DNA of 64,000 nucleotides, taken from NCBI GenBank assembly GCA_039024635.1, contig JBCCQA010000004.1, positions 62,001 through 126,000 of the forward strand, written 5' to 3'. A program made the translations under genes and the position numbers. Source of the stretch: Kuafuiihalomonas sp039024635. Lineage in GTDB: Bacteria; Myxococcota; Kuafuiibacteriia; Kuafuiibacteriales; Kuafuiibacteriaceae. Shown here piece after piece: positions 27,576 to 35,093 of the stretch. Under the pieces are notes generated by a model. That model ran no database searches. It was not told the DNA's origin and saw only the letters and a list, made by a program, of their open reading frames with translations. The first letter of the stretch is position 1. Each line of letters starts with the position of its first letter.

Positions 27576-27604
27576 TTGACAGCGGATCTGGGTGCGGCTA
27601 GCGT
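27576..27604 (+). promoter_or_regulatory. sigma70-type promoter for exbB-exbD-exbD-cmk
   Basis: Perfect TTGACA (27576-27581), 17-base spacer, TAGCGT (27599-27604), about 45 bp before the exbB start codon allowing for the transcription start. It mirrors the rpsA promoter pointing the other way. Confidence 0.58.
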
Positions 27605-27655
27605 CTGGCCGCTCACGGAGTTCGCGCCAGCAGCCCCCGAGAGCGCACAAAGACC

Positions 27656-28303
27656 ATGGCTGAACTGGGAAAGACCATCGAACACGGGGGGCCGTTCATG
27701 ATGATGAACATTGGGTTCCTCATCATCTCGATCGCCGTCATCATCGACCGAACCATCGCGGTGTTCTTCCAGCTGCACCTCGATGGGCAGCGATTCATGG
27801 CCCAGGTGGAGAAGCTCGTCGTGAGCAACAACATCGACAAGGCCGTAAAGCTCTGTAACGCCGCGCCCAAGGCCGCTTTGGCCCGGGTCCTCCGCGCGGG
27901 ACTCACCCGGGCCAACCGCGGGGTCCTCGAGATCGGCAACGCCATCGAAGAAGAAACCCTGAGCGTTACGCCTCAGGTGATGAAGCGGGTGTCGGCCCTG
28001 TGGTCGTTGGCCAACATCGCGGTCCTCGTGGGCCTGCTGGGGACCGTAACGGGCCTGATCAAGGCCTTCGGCGCCTTGGGTCAAGCCGCGCCCGAGCAGC
28101 GGCAGGAGCTGCTCACCATCGGCATTTCTGAAGCCCTCAACAACACGGCATTCGGCCTTTTCATCGCGGTGCTCTGCATCACGGGCCACCTGGTCATCAG
28201 CATGCGGGCCAAGAAGATCGTGGAAGAGATCGAGCTCCACAGCCTGAAGCTCGAGAACATGCTGACCCGTCGCGCCGTGGCTGAACTGCCCGACGGACGC
28301 TGA
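27656..28303 (+). CDS. MotA/TolQ/ExbB proton-channel family protein
   Basis: 215 residues with three membrane helices: IGFLIISIAVIIDRTIAVFF near 19-38, LANIAVLVGLLGTVTGLIKAF and NNTAFGLFIAVLCITGHLVI. GLLGTVTGLIKAF and the Thr/Ala-rich third helix are the ExbB/TolQ core that forms a pentameric motor with ExbD/TolR dimers and uses the proton gradient. Two ExbD-like genes follow (7 bp apart each), giving the one-to-two arrangement also seen in myxobacterial TolQR/AglRQS-type motors. The energised partner (TonB, TolA or gliding machinery) is not in the window. Confidence 0.87.
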   Translation: MAELGKTIEHGGPFMMMNIGFLIISIAVIIDRTIAVFFQLHLDGQRFMAQVEKLVVSNNIDKAVKLCNAAPKAALARVLRAGLTRANRGVLEIGNAIEEETLSVTPQVMKRVSALWSLANIAVLVGLLGTVTGLIKAFGALGQAAPEQRQELLTIGISEALNNTAFGLFIAVLCITGHLVISMRAKKIVEEIELHSLKLENMLTRRAVAELPDGR

Positions 28304-28310
28304 ACACACC

Positions 28311-28967
28311 ATGCGAGAGGGAGGCCCCAGGACCGGCGGTCAGCTCGGCCCCCGGTCCAGCTCGACCAGCTCGGGCGTCATGGCCGCCGCCGACCACGGC
28401 TACGCGGCTAAGAAGCGGCGGCGAAAGCCAAACCACGAGGATCCGGCCGAGGAGGGAGGCGAGCTCAACATCGTCCCCTACCTCGACATCATCATGAACC
28501 TCATCATCTTCCTCCTCGTGATCCAGGCCGTGCTCGTCTCCGTCGGCATGATCGACGTAACGGCGCCGACCTATGCCGCGGTCGCCAACCCCGACGGGGC
28601 GGGCAAGGACGATGACAAGAAAGACCTCAACCTGACCCTGGGCCTGGCCGCCAACGGCTTCTACATCGCGGCCACCGGAGGCGTCCTTCCGGGAGAGGCA
28701 CCGCCGGCCGAGGGCGATGATGCCACGACCCCCGAGGACCTGCGTCAGCAGCCGCCGACCATCCCGCTGCGAGCTGACGGCTCCCACGATTTCAAGGCCC
28801 TGGGGCGAAAGCTCCGGACGATCAAGAACGCCTTCCCGGACACGATTCGCGTCAATCTCGCGGCCGACAAGAACATGCCCTACAAGCTGATCGTCCGGAC
28901 CCTCGACGTGTCCCGAGAAGACAAGGCCGGCGAGCTCTTTCCAGGCGTCGTCTTCACCAAGTTCTGA
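28311..28967 (+). CDS. ExbD/TolR-family protein with enlarged periplasmic part
   Basis: 218 residues. A basic cytoplasmic N-terminus (AAKKRRRKPNHEDP) leads to VPYLDIIMNLIIFLLVIQAVLV, the single ExbD helix with the proton-carrying Asp (LDII). The periplasmic region holds an unusual acidic/Pro-rich insertion (GEAPPAEGDDATTPEDL) before the conserved dimer domain (IRVNLAADKNMPYKLIVRTLD). ATG 28311 is the first start; ATG 28380 is a plausible shorter one that still keeps the basic stretch. Second gene of the motor operon. Confidence 0.8.
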   Translation: MREGGPRTGGQLGPRSSSTSSGVMAAADHGYAAKKRRRKPNHEDPAEEGGELNIVPYLDIIMNLIIFLLVIQAVLVSVGMIDVTAPTYAAVANPDGAGKDDDKKDLNLTLGLAANGFYIAATGGVLPGEAPPAEGDDATTPEDLRQQPPTIPLRADGSHDFKALGRKLRTIKNAFPDTIRVNLAADKNMPYKLIVRTLDVSREDKAGELFPGVVFTKF

Positions 28968-28974
28968 GACCCCC

Positions 28975-29544
28975 ATGAGCACCGGCACAGGCACATCGGA
29001 CCTCAACCCCACTTCCCGAGGGCTCCACGAGGCCATTCGATCCCGCCGCACCCAGAAGCGGCGCGAGCAGGAAGGCCACGACGACATCACCTACCTGAAC
29101 ATCACCCCGATGCTCGACATGATGACGATCCTCCTCGTGTTTCTGCTGAAGAGCTTCGCCAGCTCCGCCTCCAACGTGAACGTCGCCAACCTGACCCTCC
29201 CCAACTCGACCACCAAGCTGAAGGTCGAGGAGGCGATCCAGGTGTTGGTCACGCCTGAACAGATCCTGGTGGACAACGAGCCCGTGCTCAACCTGGACGC
29301 CAATGCGCTCGTACCCGGCGACGCCCTACGGGGCAGCACCTTGGTCGAGCCGCTCTACGAGTCCCTGGCCAACAAGGCCGACTACCTCAAGCAGATTCAG
29401 GAGTTCGGAGGGGCCCAGTTCAACGGCAAGATCGCCATCCTCGCCGACGAAGGCATCACCTACGATACCATCGAAAAGGTGCTGTATACGGCGGGCCAGG
29501 CCGAGTTCGGTCTCTTCCGATTGTTCGTTCAAAAGCCCCGCTGA
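28975..29544 (+). CDS. ExbD/TolR-family protein
   Basis: 189 residues. Helix with the key Asp: NITPMLDMMTILLVFLLKSF, the canonical TolR/ExbD 'TPLVDV' region. The periplasmic part contains LTLPNSTTKLKVEEAIQVLVTPEQILVDN, typical of biopolymer transport ExbD proteins, and ends in a domain with ILADEGITYDTIEKVLYTAG. Probably forms a heterodimer with the preceding ExbD-like protein in the ExbB channel. Located 7 bp after it; cmk follows after 2 bp. Confidence 0.85.
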   Translation: MSTGTGTSDLNPTSRGLHEAIRSRRTQKRREQEGHDDITYLNITPMLDMMTILLVFLLKSFASSASNVNVANLTLPNSTTKLKVEEAIQVLVTPEQILVDNEPVLNLDANALVPGDALRGSTLVEPLYESLANKADYLKQIQEFGGAQFNGKIAILADEGITYDTIEKVLYTAGQAEFGLFRLFVQKPR

Positions 29545-29546
29545 GA

Positions 29547-30191
29547 ATGTTCGTCGTCGCCATCGATGGCCCGGCCGGGGCCGGCAAGTCCTCGGTCGCA
29601 CGCGGCGTTGCCGCCAGAACCGGCCTCACACGCGTCGACACCGGCGCCATCTATCGGGCCGTCACCCTGGCCGTGCTACGGCGAGGAACGCCCCCGGCGG
29701 GGTGGTCCGAGCTGACGGCGGGCCTCGACCTCCGCTTCGAGGGACTCCAGGTCTTCATGGAGGGCGAGGACGTGAGCCATGCCATCCGAACGGCCGAAGT
29801 CGATGGCAAGGTGAGCGAGGTTTCGGCCGACCCCGGGGTCCGAAGCCACCTGTTGGATGTTCAGCGCAGCCTGGCCGCCAGGAGCACCGGAGGCGCCCTT
29901 CTCGAGGGTCGAGACATAGGCAGCGTGGTCTTCCCCGACGCCGCTCTGAAGGTCTTCCTCACCGCTTCCGACGAAGAGCGCGCCCGCCGAAGGTTGGCCG
30001 AACGCCCAGGAGACGGGACATTCGAAGAGATCTTGGAGGCCATTCGGCGAAGAGATGCCTACGATCGAGGCCGGCCGGTCGCGCCACTCGTTCAACCGGA
30101 GGGCGCGGTCGTGGTGGACTCTTCGAGGCTTAGCCAAGCAGAGGTCGAAGACCGCATCGTGCAGCTCATCGATCAGGCTCGGACCACCTGA
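29547..30191 (+). CDS. cmk: Cytidylate kinase
   Basis: 214 residues; phosphorylates CMP and dCMP with ATP. P-loop IDGPAGAGKSSVARGVA at 6-22, DTGAIYRAVTLAVLR, then LLEGRDIGSVVFPDAALKVFLTAS with the conserved RDIG, and the lid region ERARRRLAERPGDGTFEEILEAIRRRDAYDRGR. All CMP-kinase marks are present. It is translated from the motor operon (2-bp gap) and its last 26 bp overlap the end of the convergent aroA gene. Confidence 0.94.
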   Translation: MFVVAIDGPAGAGKSSVARGVAARTGLTRVDTGAIYRAVTLAVLRRGTPPAGWSELTAGLDLRFEGLQVFMEGEDVSHAIRTAEVDGKVSEVSADPGVRSHLLDVQRSLAARSTGGALLEGRDIGSVVFPDAALKVFLTASDEERARRRLAERPGDGTFEEILEAIRRRDAYDRGRPVAPLVQPEGAVVVDSSRLSQAEVEDRIVQLIDQARTT

Positions 30192-31470
30192 GCTCCACGC
30201 CAAGGGAAGTCAGTGTCTCAAAGAAGCCTGGATAGGACACGTCGGCGACTTCGGCCCCTCGGATGCGGGTCCAGCCCCGGGCCGCCAAGGCCATGACCGC
30301 CGCAGTCAGGGCGATGCGGTGGTCTCCCTCCGCGTCCACTTCGGCGGGGCGGTGGGTCCCGGGCTCGACCTCGATGCCGTCAGGCCCCTCCTTCACCCCA
30401 TGACCCATCGCCGTCAGCATCCGGGCCATGGCGGAGAGCCGGTCCGACTCCTTGTGCCTCAGCTCCACCGCGTCTCGGATGCGCCCTCCTCCGCCGAGCG
30501 CCATCAGGCCGAGCAGAATGGGGATCTCGTCCATGCTTCGGATGACGTCGGACCCCGCCCATTCCAAGACTGACGGGGACCCGACCCGGGCCCGGACCCA
30601 CGCGACAGTCTCGCCCTGGATCTCGACCTCCTCCGCCTTCTCCAAGCGACAGCCGGCCTGGACCAGGCCGTCGAGAAAGCCGTTCCGGGTGGGATTGAGC
30701 AGGGTGCGTACCCAGAGCTCACCTCCGCTCAACACGCCGGCTGCCAGCCAAAAGGCGGCCGAGGAGGGATCGGGAGGGACCAGGAATCGCTGGCCCTTCC
30801 AGGTGCGGCCTGAAGGACGTAGGCGGTGAATACGCCCGGCCCCTTGGGGCTCGGTATGGAGGTCGACACCGAGGGCCCTCAGCATCCGCTCGCTGTGGTC
30901 TCGGCTCGGTCCGGGCTCGACGACGATGGTCTCTCCTCCCGCCCGAAGTCCGGCCAGGAGCAGCGCGCTCTTGACCTGGGCCGAAGCGATCCCGAGTTCG
31001 GTGCGACGGCCGACCAAGGCCGCTTGGCCTTCGAGCTCAAAGGGAAGCCGCAAAGGAGAAGGGCCCGAGAAACGGGCGCCCATGGCCTCCAAGGGCCGCA
31101 GCCGCTCCATGGGTCGACGCCGAAGAGACGCATCGCCGTCCAGCTCGTGAAGACCAGGAACGCCGGCCAGGACGCCGGTCATCAGCCGAGCCGTCGTTCC
31201 GCTGTTGCCGCAGTCCAGGACCTCACCCGCCGGACGCAAGGGGTTGGGAACCAGACGCAAGCCCTTCCCTTCGGTCGAGACTTCGATGCCCAGGCTCGTC
31301 AAGACCCTCGCCGTCGAGCCGAGGTCGAGGCCCTGGGGTCGCGGCTCGATCGTGCATACGCCCTCGGCGAGAGCCGACAGGATGAGGGCGCGATGGGCGA
31401 TGGACTTGTCGGGCGGAGGCTCGATCCGACCGTCGAGACGCGCCGGACCCCGGACCTCCAGCACCTTCAT
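30166..31470 (-). CDS. aroA: 3-phosphoshikimate 1-carboxyvinyltransferase (EPSP synthase)
   Basis: 434 residues; joins phosphoenolpyruvate to shikimate-3-phosphate. Marks: PPPDKSIAHRALILSALAEG near 18-37, LDCGNSGTTARLMTGVLAG, the substrate Arg region RRRPMERLRPL, MDEIPILLGLMAL with the catalytic Asp/Glu, and LRHKESDRLSAM. Length is normal. Starts with an ATGA overlap on the upstream gene and is the last gene of the seven-gene minus operon. Its 3' end overlaps cmk by 26 bp on the other strand, an unusual coding-on-both-strands end for two conserved genes. Confidence 0.95.
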   Translation of the reverse strand: MKVLEVRGPARLDGRIEPPPDKSIAHRALILSALAEGVCTIEPRPQGLDLGSTARVLTSLGIEVSTEGKGLRLVPNPLRPAGEVLDCGNSGTTARLMTGVLAGVPGLHELDGDASLRRRPMERLRPLEAMGARFSGPSPLRLPFELEGQAALVGRRTELGIASAQVKSALLLAGLRAGGETIVVEPGPSRDHSERMLRALGVDLHTEPQGAGRIHRLRPSGRTWKGQRFLVPPDPSSAAFWLAAGVLSGGELWVRTLLNPTRNGFLDGLVQAGCRLEKAEEVEIQGETVAWVRARVGSPSVLEWAGSDVIRSMDEIPILLGLMALGGGGRIRDAVELRHKESDRLSAMARMLTAMGHGVKEGPDGIEVEPGTHRPAEVDAEGDHRIALTAAVMALAARGWTRIRGAEVADVSYPGFFETLTSLGVELRWSEPDR

Positions 31471-31910
31471 TGCAGACGGTACTCGAAGTCGCCCTCGAAC
31501 TTGGACCGGTCCCGGATCTGAAACGCAAACTCCAGTCCTTGTCCGGGCTCGAGGCGACCGATCTCGACCACGTCGTGGAACTCCGATCCCAGCACCTCAC
31601 CCGCGCCGTCCTTGACGTCGAGCTTCAACACGACCTTGTCGACCCATCGCTCGCCTTCGTTGAGGACCTTGCCGACCACCCTCTTGAGGCCGGGCACGGG
31701 CTCGTCGCTGTCGGGCTTGGTATCGGGGACGATCCGGACCTCCGCCGCCCGAACGAAGGCCTCCACGTAGGCCCGCCGCTCGGTCTCGGTCATTGCCCCT
31801 TCGGGCAGCTTGGGCGCCGATACTGGAGCCTGCCGTGGCGACCGGGGCCAGAGCATCCAGGCGCTGACACCGACTGCCAGAAGCGCCAAGCCTATCAGGA
31901 GGGCTCGCAT
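31467..31910 (-). CDS. Membrane-anchored hypothetical protein (FxLYD/DUF2393-like)
   Basis: 147 residues from ATG 31910. One N-terminal helix (MRALLIGLALLAVGVSAWML) anchors a domain of about 90 residues with beta-strand pattern (VPGLKRVVGKVLNEGERWVDKVVLKLDVKD, GSEFHDVVEIGRLEPGQGLEFAFQIRD). The 'G.V.N.G....' start and 'L.PG....F' end resemble FxLYD/DUF2393-type domains seen on bacterial envelope proteins. That match is by eye only. It overlaps aroA (ATGA) and follows hisC by 31 bp. A GTG at 31931 would add seven residues. Role unknown. Confidence 0.6.
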   Translation of the reverse strand: MRALLIGLALLAVGVSAWMLWPRSPRQAPVSAPKLPEGAMTETERRAYVEAFVRAAEVRIVPDTKPDSDEPVPGLKRVVGKVLNEGERWVDKVVLKLDVKDGAGEVLGSEFHDVVEIGRLEPGQGLEFAFQIRDRSKFEGDFEYRLQ

Positions 31911-31941
31911 CGGCGCATGAAGCGTCCTCACTCCGACGCGG

Positions 31942-33012
31942 TCAAGCGAAGCTGTTAAGAGCGTCGAGAACCCTTGCGTTCATCGAGGGCGTTCCGATGG
32001 CGAGGCGAAAGGCCTCCGGCATGTCGTAGCCCTGAAGGGAGGCCACTTCGATGCCCGCCGCCGACAAATGGGCGATCCGAGGCTCGGCTAAATCGGGGCA
32101 GCGCACGCAAATGAAGTTGGCCTGGCTCGGAAGCGGCTCCAGACCCAGCCCCCGGAGCGCCTCGCTCATCCGCCTCCGCTCGGAGAACACCATCCGCTGA
32201 CTGCGCTCGATGTGTTCGACGTCGTCCAAAGCGGCGTGAGCTGCGCTGAGAGAGGTTCGAGCCGCGTCGTAAGGGGGGCGGGCGCTCTCGATGGGTCCGA
32301 CCAGTTCGGGGTCCATGACGCCGTAGCCGACCCGCAGCCCCGCCAGTCCGAAGACCTTGGAAAAGGTACGAAGGACAGCAGTCCGAGGCCGGGACCGAAC
32401 CGCAGACACGGCGTCTGGAAAGTCTCGAGCCGTAGCGAACTCGTAGTAGGCCTCGTCTACGGCCACGATGACGTGGGGCGGGATCCGGTCGAGGAAAGCG
32501 TTGAGCTCTCTTCGGGTGACGTAGCTCCCGGTCGGGTTGTTGGGATTGCAGATGAAGACCAGCTTGGTGCGAATGTCCACCAACCCCGCTAGGGCCGCGA
32601 GGTCGGTGCGGAAGCTCCGCAAGGGAGCCTGCAGAATCTCTCGGTTGGCGGCGTGGGCGCTGCGGCTGAACATCACGAAGCTTGGCCAGGCCGCGACGAC
32701 CGTCTGGCCGGGCTGGACGAAGGTCCTGACCAGCCGATCGATGAGCTCGGTGCTGCCGTGACCGACCACGATCTCCTCTGTGGAGACGTCGTGGCGCTGC
32801 GCAAGACGCTCTTTGAGCGCTTCGGCCTGGGGGTCCGGATACTGGTGGGCCCGCTCGACCGAGGCCCTAACCGCCTCGATGGCCAGGGGCGACGGCCCAA
32901 GGGGATTCTCGTTGCTGAAGAGCCGGAGCGCGCTCCCGTCGGAGGAAGCCACGTGGGGCCGAAGGGAGGCCACGCCAGGCCCGACCAGACTCTGGTCGGG
33001 CAGCGAGCTCAC
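31942..33012 (-). CDS. hisC: Histidinol-phosphate aminotransferase
   Basis: 356 residues, class I/II PLP aminotransferase. The substrate region LFSNENPLGPSPLA, NPNNPTGSYVTRREL (binds the cofactor), VAVDEAYYEFA and TFSKVFGLAGLRVGYG with the Schiff-base Lys are all intact. The SNENPLGPSP start is typical of HisC, which moves an amino group to imidazole-acetol phosphate in histidine synthesis; close relatives use aromatic amino acids, and proximity to aroA leaves that possible. Starts at GTG 33012, overlapping the accA stop (GTGA). Confidence 0.88.
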   Translation of the reverse strand: MSSLPDQSLVGPGVASLRPHVASSDGSALRLFSNENPLGPSPLAIEAVRASVERAHQYPDPQAEALKERLAQRHDVSTEEIVVGHGSTELIDRLVRTFVQPGQTVVAAWPSFVMFSRSAHAANREILQAPLRSFRTDLAALAGLVDIRTKLVFICNPNNPTGSYVTRRELNAFLDRIPPHVIVAVDEAYYEFATARDFPDAVSAVRSRPRTAVLRTFSKVFGLAGLRVGYGVMDPELVGPIESARPPYDAARTSLSAAHAALDDVEHIERSQRMVFSERRRMSEALRGLGLEPLPSQANFICVRCPDLAEPRIAHLSAAGIEVASLQGYDMPEAFRLAIGTPSMNARVLDALNSFA

Positions 33013-34157
33013 GACTCGGGCTCGCGAGGCGCGTCGGCGGTCGAACCTTCGGCCAGAATGTCCGCCGTCGAGGGACCCTCGACCTGGGCGTCGGGCTCCT
33101 CGCGGGTCTCCTCGGCCTTGGCCATCAAAGACTCGAGGACCGCCGCCTCGCCGTCGAAGGCCCCAAGGGCGCGAAAGCGTCGGTAGCGGTCATCTCGGAG
33201 GCCGTCCGGGCTGGTACGGCGCAGGCTCTGGAGCTGGCCCCAAAGAGCATCGCCCAGGAGCTCGGCCGCTCTTGCCGGATCCCGATGGGCACCCCCACCG
33301 GGCTCGGGCACCACTTGATCCACCACACCGAGCGCCAAGAGGTCGGGGGCGGTCAGCTTCAGGGCGTCGGCCGCACGCTCCGCGTGGGCCGCGTCCTTGA
33401 ACAAGATGGAGGCACAGCCCTCCGGCGAGATGACCGAATAGATACCGAACTCCATGATCAGGATCCGATTGGCCACCCCGATGGCGAGGGCGCCGCCGCT
33501 CCCGCCTTCACCGATGACCGTCGCAACGACCGGAACCCTGAGCTGCGCGAAGGTCTCCAAGGCCTCGGCAATGGCTTGGGCCTGGCCTCGTTCTTCCGCC
33601 CCCAGACCCGGATAGGCGCCGGGGGTGTCGATGAAACTCAGGATCGGGAGACCGAACTGGTCGGCCAGCCGGGCAAGCCGGATGGCTTTTCGGTAGCCCT
33701 CAGGCCGAGGCATCCCGAAGTTCCGCGCCATGTTCTCCCGGGTGCTCCGACCCTTCTGATGACCCATGACCATCACGGGCAGGCCCCGAAAACGGGCCAG
33801 ACCAGCCACGATGGCGGGGTCGTCCCCGAATCGCCGGTCGCCATGAAGCTCTACGTAATCGGTGAAGAGGGCCTGCAGGTAGTCCTGAGTGAAGGGGCGC
33901 TCGGGATGTCGGGCGACCTGCACGATCTGCCAGCGGCTGAGTCGGCTGAAGATCTGGGCCTTGAGCTTGTGGGCTCGATCCTCGAGCTTCTCGATTTGCC
34001 GATGGAGCAGCTTAGAATCCCGGCCGTTTCGGGCCGCCCCGTCCTCGATGGCCACGACGTTGGCCAGGCCATCCCGGCCCACCGCCATGCGTCGCAACTC
34101 CTCGATCTGCCGCTCGATCTCCAAGACCGGACGCTCGAAATCCAGCTCGCGAGCCAT
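33009..34157 (-). CDS. accA: Acetyl-CoA carboxylase carboxyltransferase, alpha subunit
   Basis: 382 residues; with AccD transfers the carboxyl group from biotin to acetyl-CoA for fatty-acid synthesis. Starts LDFERPVLEIERQIEELRRMA, the standard AccA N-terminus. VARHPERPFTQDYLQALFTDYVELHGDRRFGDDPAIV, GHQKGRSTRENMARNFGMPRPEGYRKA, FIDTPGAYPG and ISPEGCASILFKDA are all conserved. The C-terminus is extended by about 50 acidic, Ser/Glu-rich residues (EETREEPDAQVEGP...) of unknown use. Nine bp after miaA. Confidence 0.95.
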   Translation of the reverse strand: MARELDFERPVLEIERQIEELRRMAVGRDGLANVVAIEDGAARNGRDSKLLHRQIEKLEDRAHKLKAQIFSRLSRWQIVQVARHPERPFTQDYLQALFTDYVELHGDRRFGDDPAIVAGLARFRGLPVMVMGHQKGRSTRENMARNFGMPRPEGYRKAIRLARLADQFGLPILSFIDTPGAYPGLGAEERGQAQAIAEALETFAQLRVPVVATVIGEGGSGGALAIGVANRILIMEFGIYSVISPEGCASILFKDAAHAERAADALKLTAPDLLALGVVDQVVPEPGGGAHRDPARAAELLGDALWGQLQSLRRTSPDGLRDDRYRRFRALGAFDGEAAVLESLMAKAEETREEPDAQVEGPSTADILAEGSTADAPREPES

Positions 34158-34166
34158 GTCCGCTGA

Positions 34167-35093
34167 CTACGCGCTCGGCAAAGGGGGGTCCAGCACCATT
34201 GAAGCGAGGGTTTCGACGGACAGCTGGCCGTCGAGCCAGCGCAGAGTCTCTTGATTGAACCAGTTGCGCTGGCGTTTGGCGAACTGCCGGGTGGCGATGC
34301 TGGTCGCGTCGACCGCTTCGGCCAGGGTGGTCTTGCCCAACACGACCCGAACCGCGTCTCGGTAGCCGATGATCCGCAGCCCCGGCGCATCGGGTGAAGC
34401 GGTCCGCAAGGCCGCTTCAGCCTCTTCCAGCAGTCCGTGGCGGTACATCCACTCCGTTCGAGCCCGAATCCGCTCCCAGGAAAGGGCCCTGGGCCAGGTC
34501 AGACCGAAGGCCCGAACCGCGTAGCGTTGCCCCCGAAAACCGTGCTCGTCCTGGGCTTCCGAAATCGGCTGACCCGTCTGAAGGAAGTACTCCAAAGCCC
34601 GCCCGATCCGCTGGGGATCGCCGGCGGGGATCCGGGCTGCGGCTTTGGGATCGTGGCGCGCCAGCCGAGCGTGGACGGCGGCCGAGCCCTCGTCCTCGAG
34701 CCAAGCCAAGACCTGGGCCCGAAGCGCTGCGGAGATGGGCGGAGCTTCGAAGATGCCTCGCAGCCAGGCTCGGTACCACAGGCCGGTGCCCCCGCAAAGG
34801 ATCGGCAGACGGCCGCGGGCCCGTACCTCGGCCACGGCTTTGTCGGCCCTTTGGGCGAACTCTGCCGCCGTCCACTGTGCGTCGGGCGGAATCTGATCGA
34901 TGAGATGATGAGGAACCCGAGCCTGCTCTTCCACCGTGGCCTTGGCGGTTCCGACGTCCAGGCCCCGGAAGACCTGGGCCGAATCGCAGCTCACGATCTC
35001 GCCGCCCGTCTTTTCCGCGACCTCGAGCGCAAGGGCGCTCTTGCCCGAAGCGGTCGGGCCCAAGATACAGAGCACCGGCGCCTCTTCAGTCAT
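34167..35093 (-). CDS. miaA: tRNA dimethylallyltransferase
   Basis: 308 residues; adds an isopentenyl group to A37 of UNN-reading tRNAs. P-loop GPTASGKSALALEVA at 12-26, DSAQVFRGLDVGTAK, VPHHLIDQIPPDAQWTAAEFAQRA, LCGGTGLWYRAWLRG, and the C-terminal ATRQFAKRQRNWF all fit MiaA. Starts at ATG 35093 within the mutL stop (ATGA). mutL-miaA pairing is common in bacteria. Confidence 0.95.
   Translation of the reverse strand: MTEEAPVLCILGPTASGKSALALEVAEKTGGEIVSCDSAQVFRGLDVGTAKATVEEQARVPHHLIDQIPPDAQWTAAEFAQRADKAVAEVRARGRLPILCGGTGLWYRAWLRGIFEAPPISAALRAQVLAWLEDEGSAAVHARLARHDPKAAARIPAGDPQRIGRALEYFLQTGQPISEAQDEHGFRGQRYAVRAFGLTWPRALSWERIRARTEWMYRHGLLEEAEAALRTASPDAPGLRIIGYRDAVRVVLGKTTLAEAVDATSIATRQFAKRQRNWFNQETLRWLDGQLSVETLASMVLDPPLPSA

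Larger units (their letters stand above)
27308..27655. other. divergent intergenic region between rpsA and the exbB operon
   Basis: 348 bp without a credible gene. It holds the long rpsA leader and two outward-facing promoters of the same form. Short open frames here are not supported by codon composition. Confidence 0.6.
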
